From: Collybia mongolica
Lineage: Eukaryota > Basidiomycota > Agaricomycetes > Agaricales > Clitocybaceae
Reading direction: 5' to 3'
DNA: 64,000 bases
Assembly: GCA_013420905.1 (NCBI GenBank)
Contig: JAAXNY010000005.1
Location: 2,480,001-2,544,000 of the forward strand
Shown one piece after another: positions 24,932 to 34,755 of this stretch. Made by a program: the position numbers and the translations under genes. The notes under the pieces were generated by a model. The model was not told the DNA's origin and did not search any database. It saw only the letters and a list, made by a program, of their open reading frames with translations. Each line of letters begins with the position of its first letter. Position 1 is the stretch's first letter.

Positions 24932-25638
24932 ACTCAGACTCCTACCCAGCCATGGGGCACAGTTTATTTACATGAATATATTCCCACCTTACTTTATCTG
25001 ACCTTTATCTGAAACTTTCCAAACTATTACTGTGCCACCACTTGTAAATTTGGTCTTGTTTGGACTGCTCAGCAATTTTGCCAAAATCAGATTAGATAAC
25101 ACTTGACAGTGTCCTCGAAGTACCCATGCATGATGTAGTCAGTATGAAAACACCTGTCCATCTCATCAGCTCCAATTTCATCCAGATCACATTCCCTCTC
25201 TGATGCCAGCTCCTCAATCACATCTGTTGCATCCTGCATGGTGCACCACCAAGAAGGGTTTGCATCTAATAGAAGGTCCCACAACTGAGGTGCAGGCTTC
25301 TTTATTTTTTGGGCAGCACTACACATGAATGACCCTTCAAGATAGTCCAATGTTGTTTTCAAAGCATTGAAATGCAGGCTGTTTCATTCCTGTGACAACT
25401 CGACCACTTCAGCACATAACTCTCCCTTCACAAGTATAAAAGCCCAGGTGGAGGTTGAGGATGCTGTCAAGTGTTATCTAATCTGACTTTGGCGAAATTG
25501 CTGAGCAGTCCAAACAAGACCAAATTTACAAGTGGTGGCGCAGTAATAGTTTGGAAAGTTTCGGATAAAGGTCGGATAAAGTGTGGGAATATATTTGTGT
25601 AAATAAACTGCGCCCCGCGGCTGGGTAGGAGTCTGAGT
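24932..25638. mobile_element. Transposon remnant with long inverted repeats
   Basis: Arms of about 178 bases (24932-25109) and 175 bases (25464-25638) are inverted copies of each other, separated by about 354 bases. Nearly all differences that I can align are CG in the right arm against CA or TG in the left arm (for example ggcgaaattg against ggcaaaattg, and ccccgcgg against ccccatgg). The right arm lies beside COQ10 and keeps its CpGs; the left lies inside the CpG-poor island. The enclosed ORF remnant is described separately. The 3' end of COQ10 is about 250 bases beyond the right arm. Confidence 0.75.
25087..25362 (-). pseudogene. ORF remnant in inverted-repeat element
   Basis: A 91-codon open stretch reading CSAAQKIKKPAPQLWDLLLD, ANPSWWCTMQD and ECDLDEIGADEMDRC. 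The LWDLLLDANPS pattern resembles, from memory, the N-terminal part of repeat-associated ORFs in agaricomycetes (the DUF6589 group); this is not secure. PSWWCTM would read PSRRRTM if three CpGs had decayed to TpG (CGG, CGG, CGC), which supports a once-coding transposon gene. There is no start context and no complete domain. Confidence 0.4.
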
Positions 25639-25886
25639 CAAACTTTGACTTTCGCCAAACTTTCGTGAGGCTTATTATTTTACTGAGGGCGAAGGCCCAT
25701 CCCAGGATCCGCCACTGAAGTAGCGGGAATACGTGATCAGAATGCACCCTGTTCTCTGCCATCGTTCCAGAAATCAGAAACGTTTCGTACAATGCCACAC
25801 TAAACCTGAACAAAATGTATGATGGTCCTCTATTGTGAAGATAGACTACGTTGTGTTGGCATATGTGTAAGGCTCGAATGAAGGGC

Positions 25887-26592
25887 TCAGGTTGTGCCGT
25901 AGACTTTCTGACATCGGTCTTCGAATGCTTTGACCATAAGTTTGGAAACCTGCTCAAAGAATGTTGAAGAGACTTTGGCATGTATTGGGCTTGTGAAAGC
26001 GTATGCAAGGTCAAGGGTCACCAGAGTTCGGTGCGTACTTTGATCGCCTGGCGGCCTATCCTGAGGTGCTGGCTGAAAACACCATGTCGTCGAAAGGGCC
26101 TTGAACAATGGGGTGGATGAGGAAGCCACAGCCTAGATTTAAAAACGGCTGAGATCCTTGCTCCCAGATTGAAATGTGATAAATACCTTGACAGACTCAT
26201 ACGGATTACACGACACCCGGCTAACATAACTCTCTTGGAAGGCAAGAAATCCGACGGTTAACTCAGCGTCCATGACGAACGGCGAGGGATTGATGCCCTC
26301 AGCTGTTTTTATCGGTGGTGTCATGACGCGGGACCCTGTGCAAAAAGGAATAAAACGAGGATAGGAGCCTATGTCAGTCACGATATCATACAGCTGCTTT
26401 TGGTCATATCTGGATAACATTGACTTGAGGATGACAGTCGTTGGCCAATTGACCTTGAACGCACGGAAAGATTTTGCGCTCATGATAGGTGTGCGTCTCT
26501 GGTTGCCATGGCGAGAAATCAGATAACGTGAAAAGTGTCCTTCTAAAAGGATTGTATGACCGTCGCAGAACCAAGGAGCATGGAGACATCAT
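25887..26592 (-). CDS. COQ10: Coenzyme Q-binding protein COQ10, mitochondrial
   Basis: START-like lipid-binding protein of the mitochondrial inner membrane that binds coenzyme Q and supports respiration. Three exons. The first begins MMSPCSLVLRRSYNPFRRTL, a basic, presequence-like N-terminus, and ends YHERKIFP. The intron join gives the family sequence KIFPYDQKQLYDIVTDIGSY and PRFIPFCTGSRV. Exon 2 continues FVMDAELTVGFLAFQESYVS and ends NPYESVK. The last exon reads AVASSSTPLFKALSTTWCFQ, VTLDLAYAFTSPIHAKVSST and FFEQVSKLMVKAFEDRCQKV, the helix closing the fold, with a stop at 25887. Length and motifs fit the family. Its 3' flank is the transposon inverted repeat at 25464-25638. Confidence 0.92.
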
Positions 26593-26692
26593 TATCAAGG
26601 AGTAAACAATTAGTAAGTACAAGTTCCAAGTTCTTCGGACAGGAGTGTTGTTTGTGCATGCTTGTAGGAAATTGAGCGCCACAATATACATT

Positions 26693-27034
26693 TTAGTGCG
26701 AGCTTCGCTGTGCCATTTCTGTGCCCAATCTCCAGAGAAGTACGGAAACCGCAGCAGCCAAGGAGGCAATAATATTGGTCAAGCGCAGAAGCTTAGGCCT
26801 GCTGGCTTCCAAATATATAGTGTTGAACTTCTGTGGGCCACTGGAAACCAAGTACGAACACAATGTGGTGATGGAGGGGACCGCATTCCCATATGCGTGT
26901 CACGATAAGTGCAGGTGTCATTCAACGCATTTTTAATGTCATCCAGCGACATGACAGTGCACAAGGCGCCTCCCAGCATGAGGACATCACGATCGAGCAT
27001 ACACCCTTCTAACACTTGGGAGGAGGTTTTCCAT
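26693..27034 (-). CDS. Possible small membrane protein (uncertain model)
   Basis: I do not recognise a family. A frame at about 26850-26693 reads GPQKFNTIYLEASRPKLLRL, then TNIIASLAAAVSVLLWRLGT, one predicted membrane helix, and stops at 26693. It could be joined to an upstream exon MENLLPSVRS starting at 27034, but that needs an intron of about 180 bases, much longer than its neighbours' introns. Another frame (about 27000-26900) reads MLDRDVLMLGGALCTVMSLD but does not join in phase. It may be a real short gene spliced in a way I could not resolve, or chance. Confidence 0.3.
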
Positions 27035-27460
27035 CTAGATAACTATGATAAACCCGTTTAAACCGGGTCCTTAATCAGACAGAACCCGAGGGGTGGCGTT
27101 CAATTGTTTGCCTGTCCACAACGGTCCATCATCGGGGCTGGATCGGACGCGACATAGATGGACGGTTCGGTAATGTAAAAACGCGGCACTCTTCGGAAAA
27201 TTGAAGGGCCTTGAAACGCATGCACATGGGAAAGTGCGATGTTATCGATGAGAGATAACATAAACAGATGATCAGTGTGTAGGACCAATGAACAAGAAAC
27301 CAAATTCTGCTCAAAATGTCATCCGCACCAATGATAGGAGATGAAAAAGACAAGGTTGAAAAGATCAGAGTATCGCAAGGATTGTATGACAGAGTTTGTT
27401 ATCTATGTCCGAAATTTATTAGGTCTATTTTTGTGGCAAGCGAGACTACGTGTAAGCAAC

Positions 27461-28289
27461 TCAGCCAACAAACTCGGCATTTTCTGGACAATCTCTTGCA
27501 ATCTGAGGAACTATGAATAATCTGAGGCATGGGTAGAACACGGAGACGCACATGACCTTCCTGCTGGCACTTGTAACAGGTCTTGTTCTTGATATTACCT
27601 CCTGTGGGGATGTTGGAAGCGGCTTCCATCATGGTTCCTGGTGCCGCAAGGCAGTCCCTGTTTGACTCGAAATCAGAGTGTGGCAAATTCCAAAGTGGGT
27701 AGTATTACCTGGCCATATGATTTGGACCACCACAGCGGTAACATTTGACTGGCGGTAAAGTCGAGGTGTTGAGCGCGCGCCCTGGAGGGGGAACGCGAGA
27801 TGCAAATCCAGACATAGGTACCGAGGCACCTCCGGTGCCATTAGGGCAAGTGCGAGCAATGTGCCCAAAACGGCCACAATTCTGTTGGAAAAAGGCATTA
27901 GGACATGGGGGATTTTTTCAGGTTACCCTTACATAGCATTTCTGATTGCCACTCTGTTGTTGAATCCTCAAACTGGGACATTCCGCTAGCCGATCCGTCA
28001 ACATGTGGTTCAAGATGACCGAAAATGACATCGTGTACCTTGTATATGGCCAATCCCACCACATGAATAACATTGCTTCGCAGAAACGGTACGAGGAGAT
28101 GGGCAGGCCGACGACTCGTGTCCTGGTTGACGGCAGTTGTAGCAAAGTCGTTGATCAGACGAGCAATTCTCGGCAATATGACCAACTAATGCCTCCCATT
28201 TGGTTCATGCCTTTGAGGAAGTGGGTACGAAATAATGACGCACGATTTCCGCACTTGAAACAGCCCTTCCTGGAAAACTGATATGCCAT
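27461..28289 (-). CDS. CCHC zinc-knuckle protein, CNBP/Gis2/Byr3 type
   Basis: Small cytoplasmic nucleic-acid-binding protein with CCHC zinc knuckles; yeast Gis2 and animal CNBP bind mRNA and G-rich single strands and influence translation. The start at 28289 gives MAYQFSRKGCFKCGN. Splicing then gives LGHIAENC, LCYNCRQPGHESSAC, QCYSCGGIGHIQAEC, CYNCGRFGHIARTC, CYRCGGPNHMARDC and CYKCQQEGHIARDC, seven CCHC knuckles in all. The end is PENAEFVG with the stop at 27461. A Gly/Pro/Ser-rich linker separates knuckle five from six. Knuckles are split by several introns, so single open frames miss most of them. Confidence 0.92.
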
Positions 28290-29543
28290 TCTCAAGACCT
28301 GACTTCTGAACTATTCTCAGTAAGAGAGAATGTTAGGTCGACATAACCATGCAGGCAACCTCGTACTGACCTCTTCTCCCTCTTCCAGCTATCCACTAAC
28401 GCTCTGCCTCCTCCGTTTAACGAAGATGAAGAGTTTTGTTGATGACGGTTGGTGTTGAAGTTTGCCCCCAAGGAACGACGGAGAAAATTCGAGACGTGCG
28501 GCTGACCGGCCCTAAACACGCGAACCACACCACTTTAGGGAATTTTCACTTCACCACAATCCACTCGGAAGCAACACAGATACGGCTCATTCAGAATCCC
28601 AATCCACCAGAGACACCGTTTCCTCCCGTGAACCTATTTGCGTTTTGCCAAGATAAAACCAGAAGCGGAAATTTGCCGCACTCCATATAAACTAAATCCG
28701 GGTCTTATCGCCCATCGATCGTGGTGTCAAGCATGCCTTGCATCTTCACGTTGATTTGACGAATGGAGTAGTACGATTGGGAACCAGATAAAAGGGATTT
28801 CCCTTCCAGATATTGGGTAAGGACCCTCCAACCTTCATCTCAACTTTTGAGGTTTGGACGAAAAGGTAGTCGACACCTATCCCTCCTAGATAAGCCACTC
28901 TAATCATTATCCCGTAGACTCTACAACCCTCCCAACGTTCAGGCGACCTTCGAACGTTCGCGTCCATCGCGCTTCTTGTTAGGATGAAGAGTGATCTCCC
29001 TTGAGGTGGGCATCTGTTATCTGATGTCAAGGATTGGCACCCATTGTTTGCAGATCGTTTCTGACGTTCTCTGGTGACACCGTTCGCCATCCTTCCAACA
29101 AGCGACGTAACGAGCGAGCGAAGCATGGCTTCACGTGTGGAAGGGGAGTCTCTCCACCCTGTGTATAGTTTGTAGCACTGGCGCTGGCGACCACAATAGG
29201 TTTTACTTCTTTTTTTTTTTTGGTGAACTATCTTATCGTTCATCACCCTCCACACTCTTTCAATGATAACATTGTGTTCACAATTCAACGTCGATTGCTT
29301 TGCATCAAAATAGTAGATAGATCAACCGTTTGTTGCGGTTATGGTCACGTCTGCTCGCTGCCGGCAGTACCAAGCCTCAGCACAATATTGACTGATCGTG
29401 CCATATAGCCTCAGACGTTACTTGCGTGGTCTATACATGCCAAATAAGGGCATGAAGTGTCAACTCTGTACTCACGGTGGATCAACTTAAGTTCCGACGA
29501 ATGCTGACTGAGCCGCTCAGGTTGTAGTCTCTCAACATCCTTC
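28290..29543. promoter_or_regulatory. Divergent intergenic region, CNBP-like / aminotransferase
   Basis: About 1.25 kb between divergent genes. CpG content is normal. A 180-codon minus-strand open frame (28746-29288) has no family features and I do not call it a gene. A run of about 14 T followed by ggtgaac lies at about 29207-29227. Otherwise nothing seen. Confidence 0.45.
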
Positions 29544-31753
29544 ATGTCGTCCGAGAAGTCTCCAAAAGCCATCAACCTATCACACCATCTTTCTGATGTT
29601 GCCTTGGCTCGACAGAACTCTCCCTTGAAGGGTCTACAGAAATATTGGGGGAAGCCGGGTATTATCAGCCTGGCAGGGGGTAAGACTTCTTAATGCCTGT
29701 TCCCATATTTTCGGTGACCCCTCTTTTAGGTCTACCGCATCCTGATTACTTCCCTTTCTCTTCGCTTTCTGGGGATGCATTAGTTCCTAATGCATTTCCG
29801 TTGGAAACGTCTAATAAAGGTTCACCTTTATCATGGCTTTGGAATTTTCTCGCCGGGAGAAAAGAAAAGACAATACCTCTGCATATTCCTAAATACCCTG
29901 TCCGACCGGGAGACGTAAACTTGGCAACAGCACTACAATACGGCATGGCCGGAGGAATACCTCAGCTCCAGGAAATAGTGAAGGAGTTCACTCGCCAGGT
30001 GTACAAACCAGGCTACGAGAATTATACCACTTTAATTCATATTGGGAACACCGATGGGTGGGTAAAGGCTATGATGACACTATGCAACGCTGGAGAAGGT
30101 ATTTTGTCAGCTGAGTGGACCTACCCCTCAGCAATGTCAGCAATGATACCTTTCGGGATCAAACCTGTTCCAGTGCCCATGGATGGCCAAGGAATTAGGA
30201 GCGATAAACTACGCTCCTTACTTCTGGAATGGGACAAAGATGAACGTGGCATGCCCAGGTAATCATGGATTGAACCTTGTGATGTGGATTTGACTATATC
30301 AGTGGCCATTGCCTAGGCCTCATGTTATGTATACCATACCTGTTGGCCAAAATCCTACCGGAGCGGTCAGTTCTCTCGTATTTCATTTCATAATCGCTAT
30401 TGATGCCCGACAAGACTACCGAGGCGGCAAGAAAGCAAGAGATATATGAAATTTGCGTAGAGTTCGGTGAGTGGACAAGTAGTATCGAAAAGAACATCAT
30501 CCTTCTGACTGTCGGTAGACATCATAATTGTCGAGGATGATCCGTACTATTTTCTTCAGCAAGGCCCTTATGTCAAATCTGGGGAGCGAATTGACAACTA
30601 TGTCTCATCCATAAGCAACGAGGAATATCTCGCACAGCTGGTTCCCAGCTATCTTAGGCATCCGTCGTAATATACATCCCTAACATTTGTACTGACATCT
30701 TTGTAGATTTGATTATCAAGGCCGGGTCATTCGATTAGATACATTTTCGAAGGTGCGAAACTGACTAGGCTTCAATACTTGCCCTCAACATACTGAACGT
30801 TGTAGACCGTTGCACCGGGTTGCCGCATGGGTTGGTTTACTTGTAATCCCGTTTTCGCGGAAAGGCTTGAGAGACAGAGTGAAACATCGACGCAGGGACC
30901 ATGTGGCTTTGGTCAGGTATTTCCTTTCGCCCAGCTTTCATATAACAACCAACAAGATACCCCCCTGAACATTTTTAGAGTCTCGTTACAGCTCTCTTGT
31001 TGGAATGGGGTTATGAAGGATATATTCGATGGCTAAGAGGTTACTACTTTACTAGCGAAACTTTCAAGGCTTATTCGGCGCTCGATATAGCTCTTCAACT
31101 GCAGTACAAGCAACGACGTGACTTCTTTGTGGACTGTTTACACGAAGAATTCCATTTAGAGTCTGCAATTGCCCTTTCTGGTCCGTTAGAGGGATGCAGC
31201 GCTTATCTCGCTTTCGATAAGCCGATGATTTCAACCTTTGATGGATTCGAGAAATACTCTCCCGACCCGAAATCGGAAGCCATGTTTTCATTCGTTCCTC
31301 CCACATCGGGGATGTTCGTTTGGGTGAGGAAACAGAATATGACATGATCTCTCATATACCAATCGACTGAACAGATCAAATTGCATTTTGATCATCACCC
31401 TTCTTTCAAGACACTTGGGACTGCAGGCCTAGAGTTCAAGCTCTGGGAATCGCTAGCAGAAGCAGGTGTTCTTTTCGGCCCAGGTGAGTGCGTCGATTGA
31501 CTTTGACATTCCGTGGATTTGAACCGATGCTACCAAGGGTCCATATTTGCTGCCGATGACACACTCCACAAGTCTGAGTGCATTGGACATTTCCGCATAA
31601 GTTTCAGCAATGCTGAGGTAATTTTTGAGAGCCGTGCCCAATACCTGCCCCTCTGACGCGTGTAAACAGCCCAAAGACATGAAGCAGGCGATTGTTATCT
31701 TTGCAACGGTTTTAAGGAAGTTCTTCAAGGATGACACATTTATTCAGGTATAA
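29544..31753 (+). CDS. Aromatic / 2-aminoadipate aminotransferase (Aro8-like)
   Basis: PLP-dependent fold-type I aminotransferase of the Aro8 / kynurenine-aminoadipate group, transferring amino groups between aromatic amino acids (or 2-aminoadipate) and 2-oxo acids. The start at 29544 reads MSSEKSPKAINLSHHLSDVA, then after the first intron IISLAGGLPHPDYFPF, the family's LAGGxP motif. Further on are IHIGNTDGWVKAMMTLC, EWTYPSAMSAMIPFGIKPVP, YTIPVGQNPTGAT (substrate-binding NPTG) and IIVEDDPYYFLQ. The PLP lysine is in LDTFSK, with codon 30750-30752 at an exon end, followed by TVAPGCRMGW. The C-terminal domain ends SECIGHFRISFSNAE and VIFATVLRKFFKD. Nine or so introns. Which substrate is preferred cannot be told. 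Confidence 0.9.
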
Positions 31754-32007
31754 TAGAAATGAATGGTATGTTTGTAAACGCGAACACATGTATAACATCT
31801 GGTGAAGCATCGGAATGATAATGCGATGACATATCGCATGTCCTCAACCACGCTGTAATTCGCCAAGTCAACGAGGCTGCCTCATACATACTGCATGTTA
31901 ATATGCACCCTTGCGCCACCGCGACAAGGCTTTCTTGGTCCAACGCTTTCCAGATTCCAGCATCTCTCGTAACTTGTACCCCCCACCAATCCCCTCCTTC
32001 AACAATC

Positions 32008-33032
32008 ATGGCACCAGTTAGTCTCACCGATTACCACCGGGCACTTTACTTACAGTTATGATAGTCAAAGGCTAGACCGACACGATCCGAATTGCTATTT
32101 CTCGCAGATCTCGCAGGCGAGGCTGACCGTCATGACGGTAAGTATTAGACCTAACGCCGATCTCAATAGGTCACTCAATCATCACTCGTAGACGTAGTAA
32201 AGCAAATCAAGTTGATCATCGAGCTCTTTGATGCCCAGCTTACTATTGACGAGCGCAATCTACTCTCGATCGCATATAAGAATATAACAAACGCCCTCCG
32301 GAATAGCTGGCGCATCGTCGACAATGTGGAAAAATCCCAAACCTCCCGACAGACTACGGCGACGAAACAACATGTTCTAACTCGGCGACAACGGCAGCGG
32401 ATTGAGCGTGAACTTACAAATACATGCAAAGATATTGTACTTTTACTAGATAGGCAACTCTTGCCCGCCGCCAAGCAGGGGGAGGAAGCTGTGTTCTATT
32501 CGAAAATGTGAGAACGAACATGTACACCTGGGGTGGAATGGCTACTCATCCACGAAATATTTAGGAAAGGCGATTATTACCGGTATTTAGCAGAGTTTTC
32601 ACAAAAGAAAGACCGTGATCGCTTCGCGGAACTCTCTTTAAATGCTTACAAGCTTGCATATAAACATGCATTGACTACTCTCCATCCTATACACCCCACC
32701 AGGCTGGGACTTGCACTCAATTTTGCGGTGTTTTACCATGGTAGATCATATATCCATTTCGATTTGAACAATCTGACCTTCTTCTCAAATAAGACGTCAG
32801 GAAAAGCCCCGATAGGGCGTGCCACCTTGCGAAAAGTGCCTTTGACGATGCTGTCATGTCGATGGACCCTTCGGACCCAACATTGGACCAAATTTTACGA
32901 GATTCTTTGACCATACTTCAAATCTTGAGGGATGATTTGATTCTGTGGTCAGCAGAGATGCAAGGTCAGTTGAACACCGTTGATGGGGTGGGTCCTTGGT
33001 ATACTCACCAAGGTGCACCAGACACGAACTAG
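32008..33032 (+). CDS. Divergent 14-3-3 protein
   Basis: Dimeric phosphoserine/threonine-binding adaptor. Start at 32008; the first exon has only MAP, and a join to GCTAGA gives [20 protein letters not shown]. It continues [40 protein letters not shown] and [11 protein letters not shown]. The phosphate-binding Lys, Arg and Arg-Tyr (in AYKN, SWRI and YYRYLAEF) are kept. Later parts read [33 protein letters not shown] and [13 protein letters not shown], ending GAPDTN. It is much less conserved than the usual fungal Bmh/Rad24 proteins, which read RRASWRI and FSVFYYEILNSPDRAC. At the intron near 32739 the best splice leaves FYHGKSPDRA, apparently about two residues short in helix 7. It is probably a second, fast-evolving paralog. 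Confidence 0.85.
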
Positions 33033-33154
33033 ATCCAAATCAGTTTGACAGGAAGGTTCAGAACAGGGCGAATCAAATGATGGCTGTGTTTTGATGGAAG
33101 AAGTAGCAAGGGCAGACAAATGAGACCTATTTTTTGTTTGCTTTCTCCCCGTAT

Positions 33155-34511
33155 CTACGGACCAAAGTTTGCGTCTTGAGCAAATGTGGCGGCCACCAAC
33201 ATCGGGAACACGAGGGTTGCGTCAGCGTAGACCTACCCAGAATGAGAACGACATGTTCAGTGTGTGAATGTTGCAAAAATTCTCGCCTTGACTGAGTCTG
33301 CATCTGCCCGGATTTTCCCCCAAGATACGGCTTCATCGGGTCGGGCTCCAGAGTCTGAGCCGTCGAATTCCTGACCTGTGTTCTGGGGTAGGATTGAAAG
33401 GCAAAATCTACCTTAATGCATTAAGAAAACGTACGATAAATACAGAATAGTCAGCCCCGTTACGCTGAGAACAGGAGTTAGTGGGCTACGTGATAGATAT
33501 TATACTATAACTTACAATCAACATGGCATTAGCGATTTGATGTTTGCACACGCCTCCCCCAAGAACAATCATTCCAGCTTTACGAGACGTCCGAGCACGC
33601 TCGTTGAGGTCACGAATATCTTGTACAATGTCAAGTATCAGGCCTGGAGAACGAAAAGAATGGAAGTATATCATATCGCCGATAGACCCATCCGTTAACG
33701 CTGGGCAAAAGACAGGTATGTCATTCTAGGCGAAAAGCTCTCAGGCATATTCAAGAAAGGACGAGAGAAGCGAATATTCACTTTGTATGCCCAGTAATAA
33801 ACAGATTCTTCATTATTTATCTCTTTCCCAAGCCGTCGAATAAATGAGCTCGGTGTCCAGACATTTCCTATTGAATTCTGTTCTGCAAGCATGATATCAA
33901 GTATGGGCATGAGCCAATCCTCGAACTTGCAGTAGTTATCATTAGGTACGACAAGGTTTCCGATGCGATTCATTCCCCTCTTTCGCAGATCTGCACCGTC
34001 GAGATTAAAGTCTGCGAGGTATGTTTTGCCCAAACATTTGATAAAATCTTCTTCGACTCCTCCAGCTGTCGTAACTAATGCTGCAACGTGTTTGTGCTTG
34101 ACAAGGTGAAGTATCACTTCACGCAACCCTGATGAGATTAGATTTGAAGTATATCCGAGAAATATAGTGCAACGTGTTTGAGCTCGGATTTCGGGGGAGA
34201 TATCGGACTCGTCTTGATTTAACTTTTCGTCGGAAAGACGCCATTTTCGCTATGGTAGCGGTCAAGTATATGCATGTAATAGGTGATTCAGTGTCGGATG
34301 AGCTCACCATCTTATTCACAATATCGATCGCTTTACCAAGGCTGCTAGCTTGGAATCCGATCCTCTGATAACTATTCAAGAATTGAAGCAATGATAATGG
34401 AGTGTCGAAGTTGGGGCCCTGAACTGATATCGCTCCTTCTGAGATGGGGTCGGATCGTTGTAGAACCGCAGCTGAAGCGGCACTTGGAATGGCAGGGTTA
34501 CTGGACGCCAT
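33155..34511 (-). CDS. DYS1: Deoxyhypusine synthase
   Basis: NAD-dependent enzyme moving the aminobutyl group of spermidine onto one lysine of eIF5A, the first step of hypusine formation, in the cytosol. The start at 34511 reads [20 protein letters not shown], then [20 protein letters not shown] and [17 protein letters not shown]. Splicing gives [40 protein letters not shown] and [20 protein letters not shown]. Then come ENDIPVF-type [18 protein letters not shown] and [18 protein letters not shown], whose Lys (codon about 33543-33545) is the catalytic lysine. The end reads [20 protein letters not shown] and AQDANFGP, stopping at 33155. Complete, with all expected motifs. Convergent with the 14-3-3 gene at 122 bases; divergent from SEC7. 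Confidence 0.95.
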
Positions 34512-34755
34512 ACCGTGAGATGTCGGCGGTGTGCAAGCTCGTGGGGCTGCTGTGGATCACACCGTTGTGGATGTTCTGAGTCCAGTAAAGTCCTGACTGG
34601 CTGAGACTCAGATTCAGACTGATGGCACGTGACTGTTGTATGAGGGAGAAATACGCGGCTGTGTCGCTGCGAAATTCAAATTGTTCCAGGACCTGGACTT
34701 TCCGAAAGGCTTGTCTGAAGTGTACCTCTGTACAAGTCGTCCATTGTAGTGGCCA

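Larger units (their letters stand above)
20990..25480. mobile_element. CpG-depleted island of decayed repeats (left island)
   Basis: About 4.5 kb without any intact gene. CpG is nearly absent (about a dozen or so by eye), while CA, TG and CpG-derived words are common. Open frames are short, rich in Trp/Cys/His, and match no family I know. The island begins about 100 bases after the GST-like stop and ends inside the right-hand inverted repeat described separately. I read it as transposon remains decayed by deamination of methylated cytosine. Identifiable pieces are listed separately: a poly-T tract, two hairpins, a degenerate ATCTGC-word cluster and a long inverted repeat. From 21240 to 23490 I recognise nothing specific. 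Confidence 0.75.

Noticed and set aside
20990..25480. Classic RIP as in Neurospora
   Set aside because: The visible changes are mainly in CpG context, with only a few CpA cases; methylated-CpG deamination explains more. Not excluded without a substitution count.
28746..29288. 180-codon open frame on the minus strand
   Set aside because: No domain, no family feature, no intron signals; it lies in a divergent intergenic region and is probably chance.
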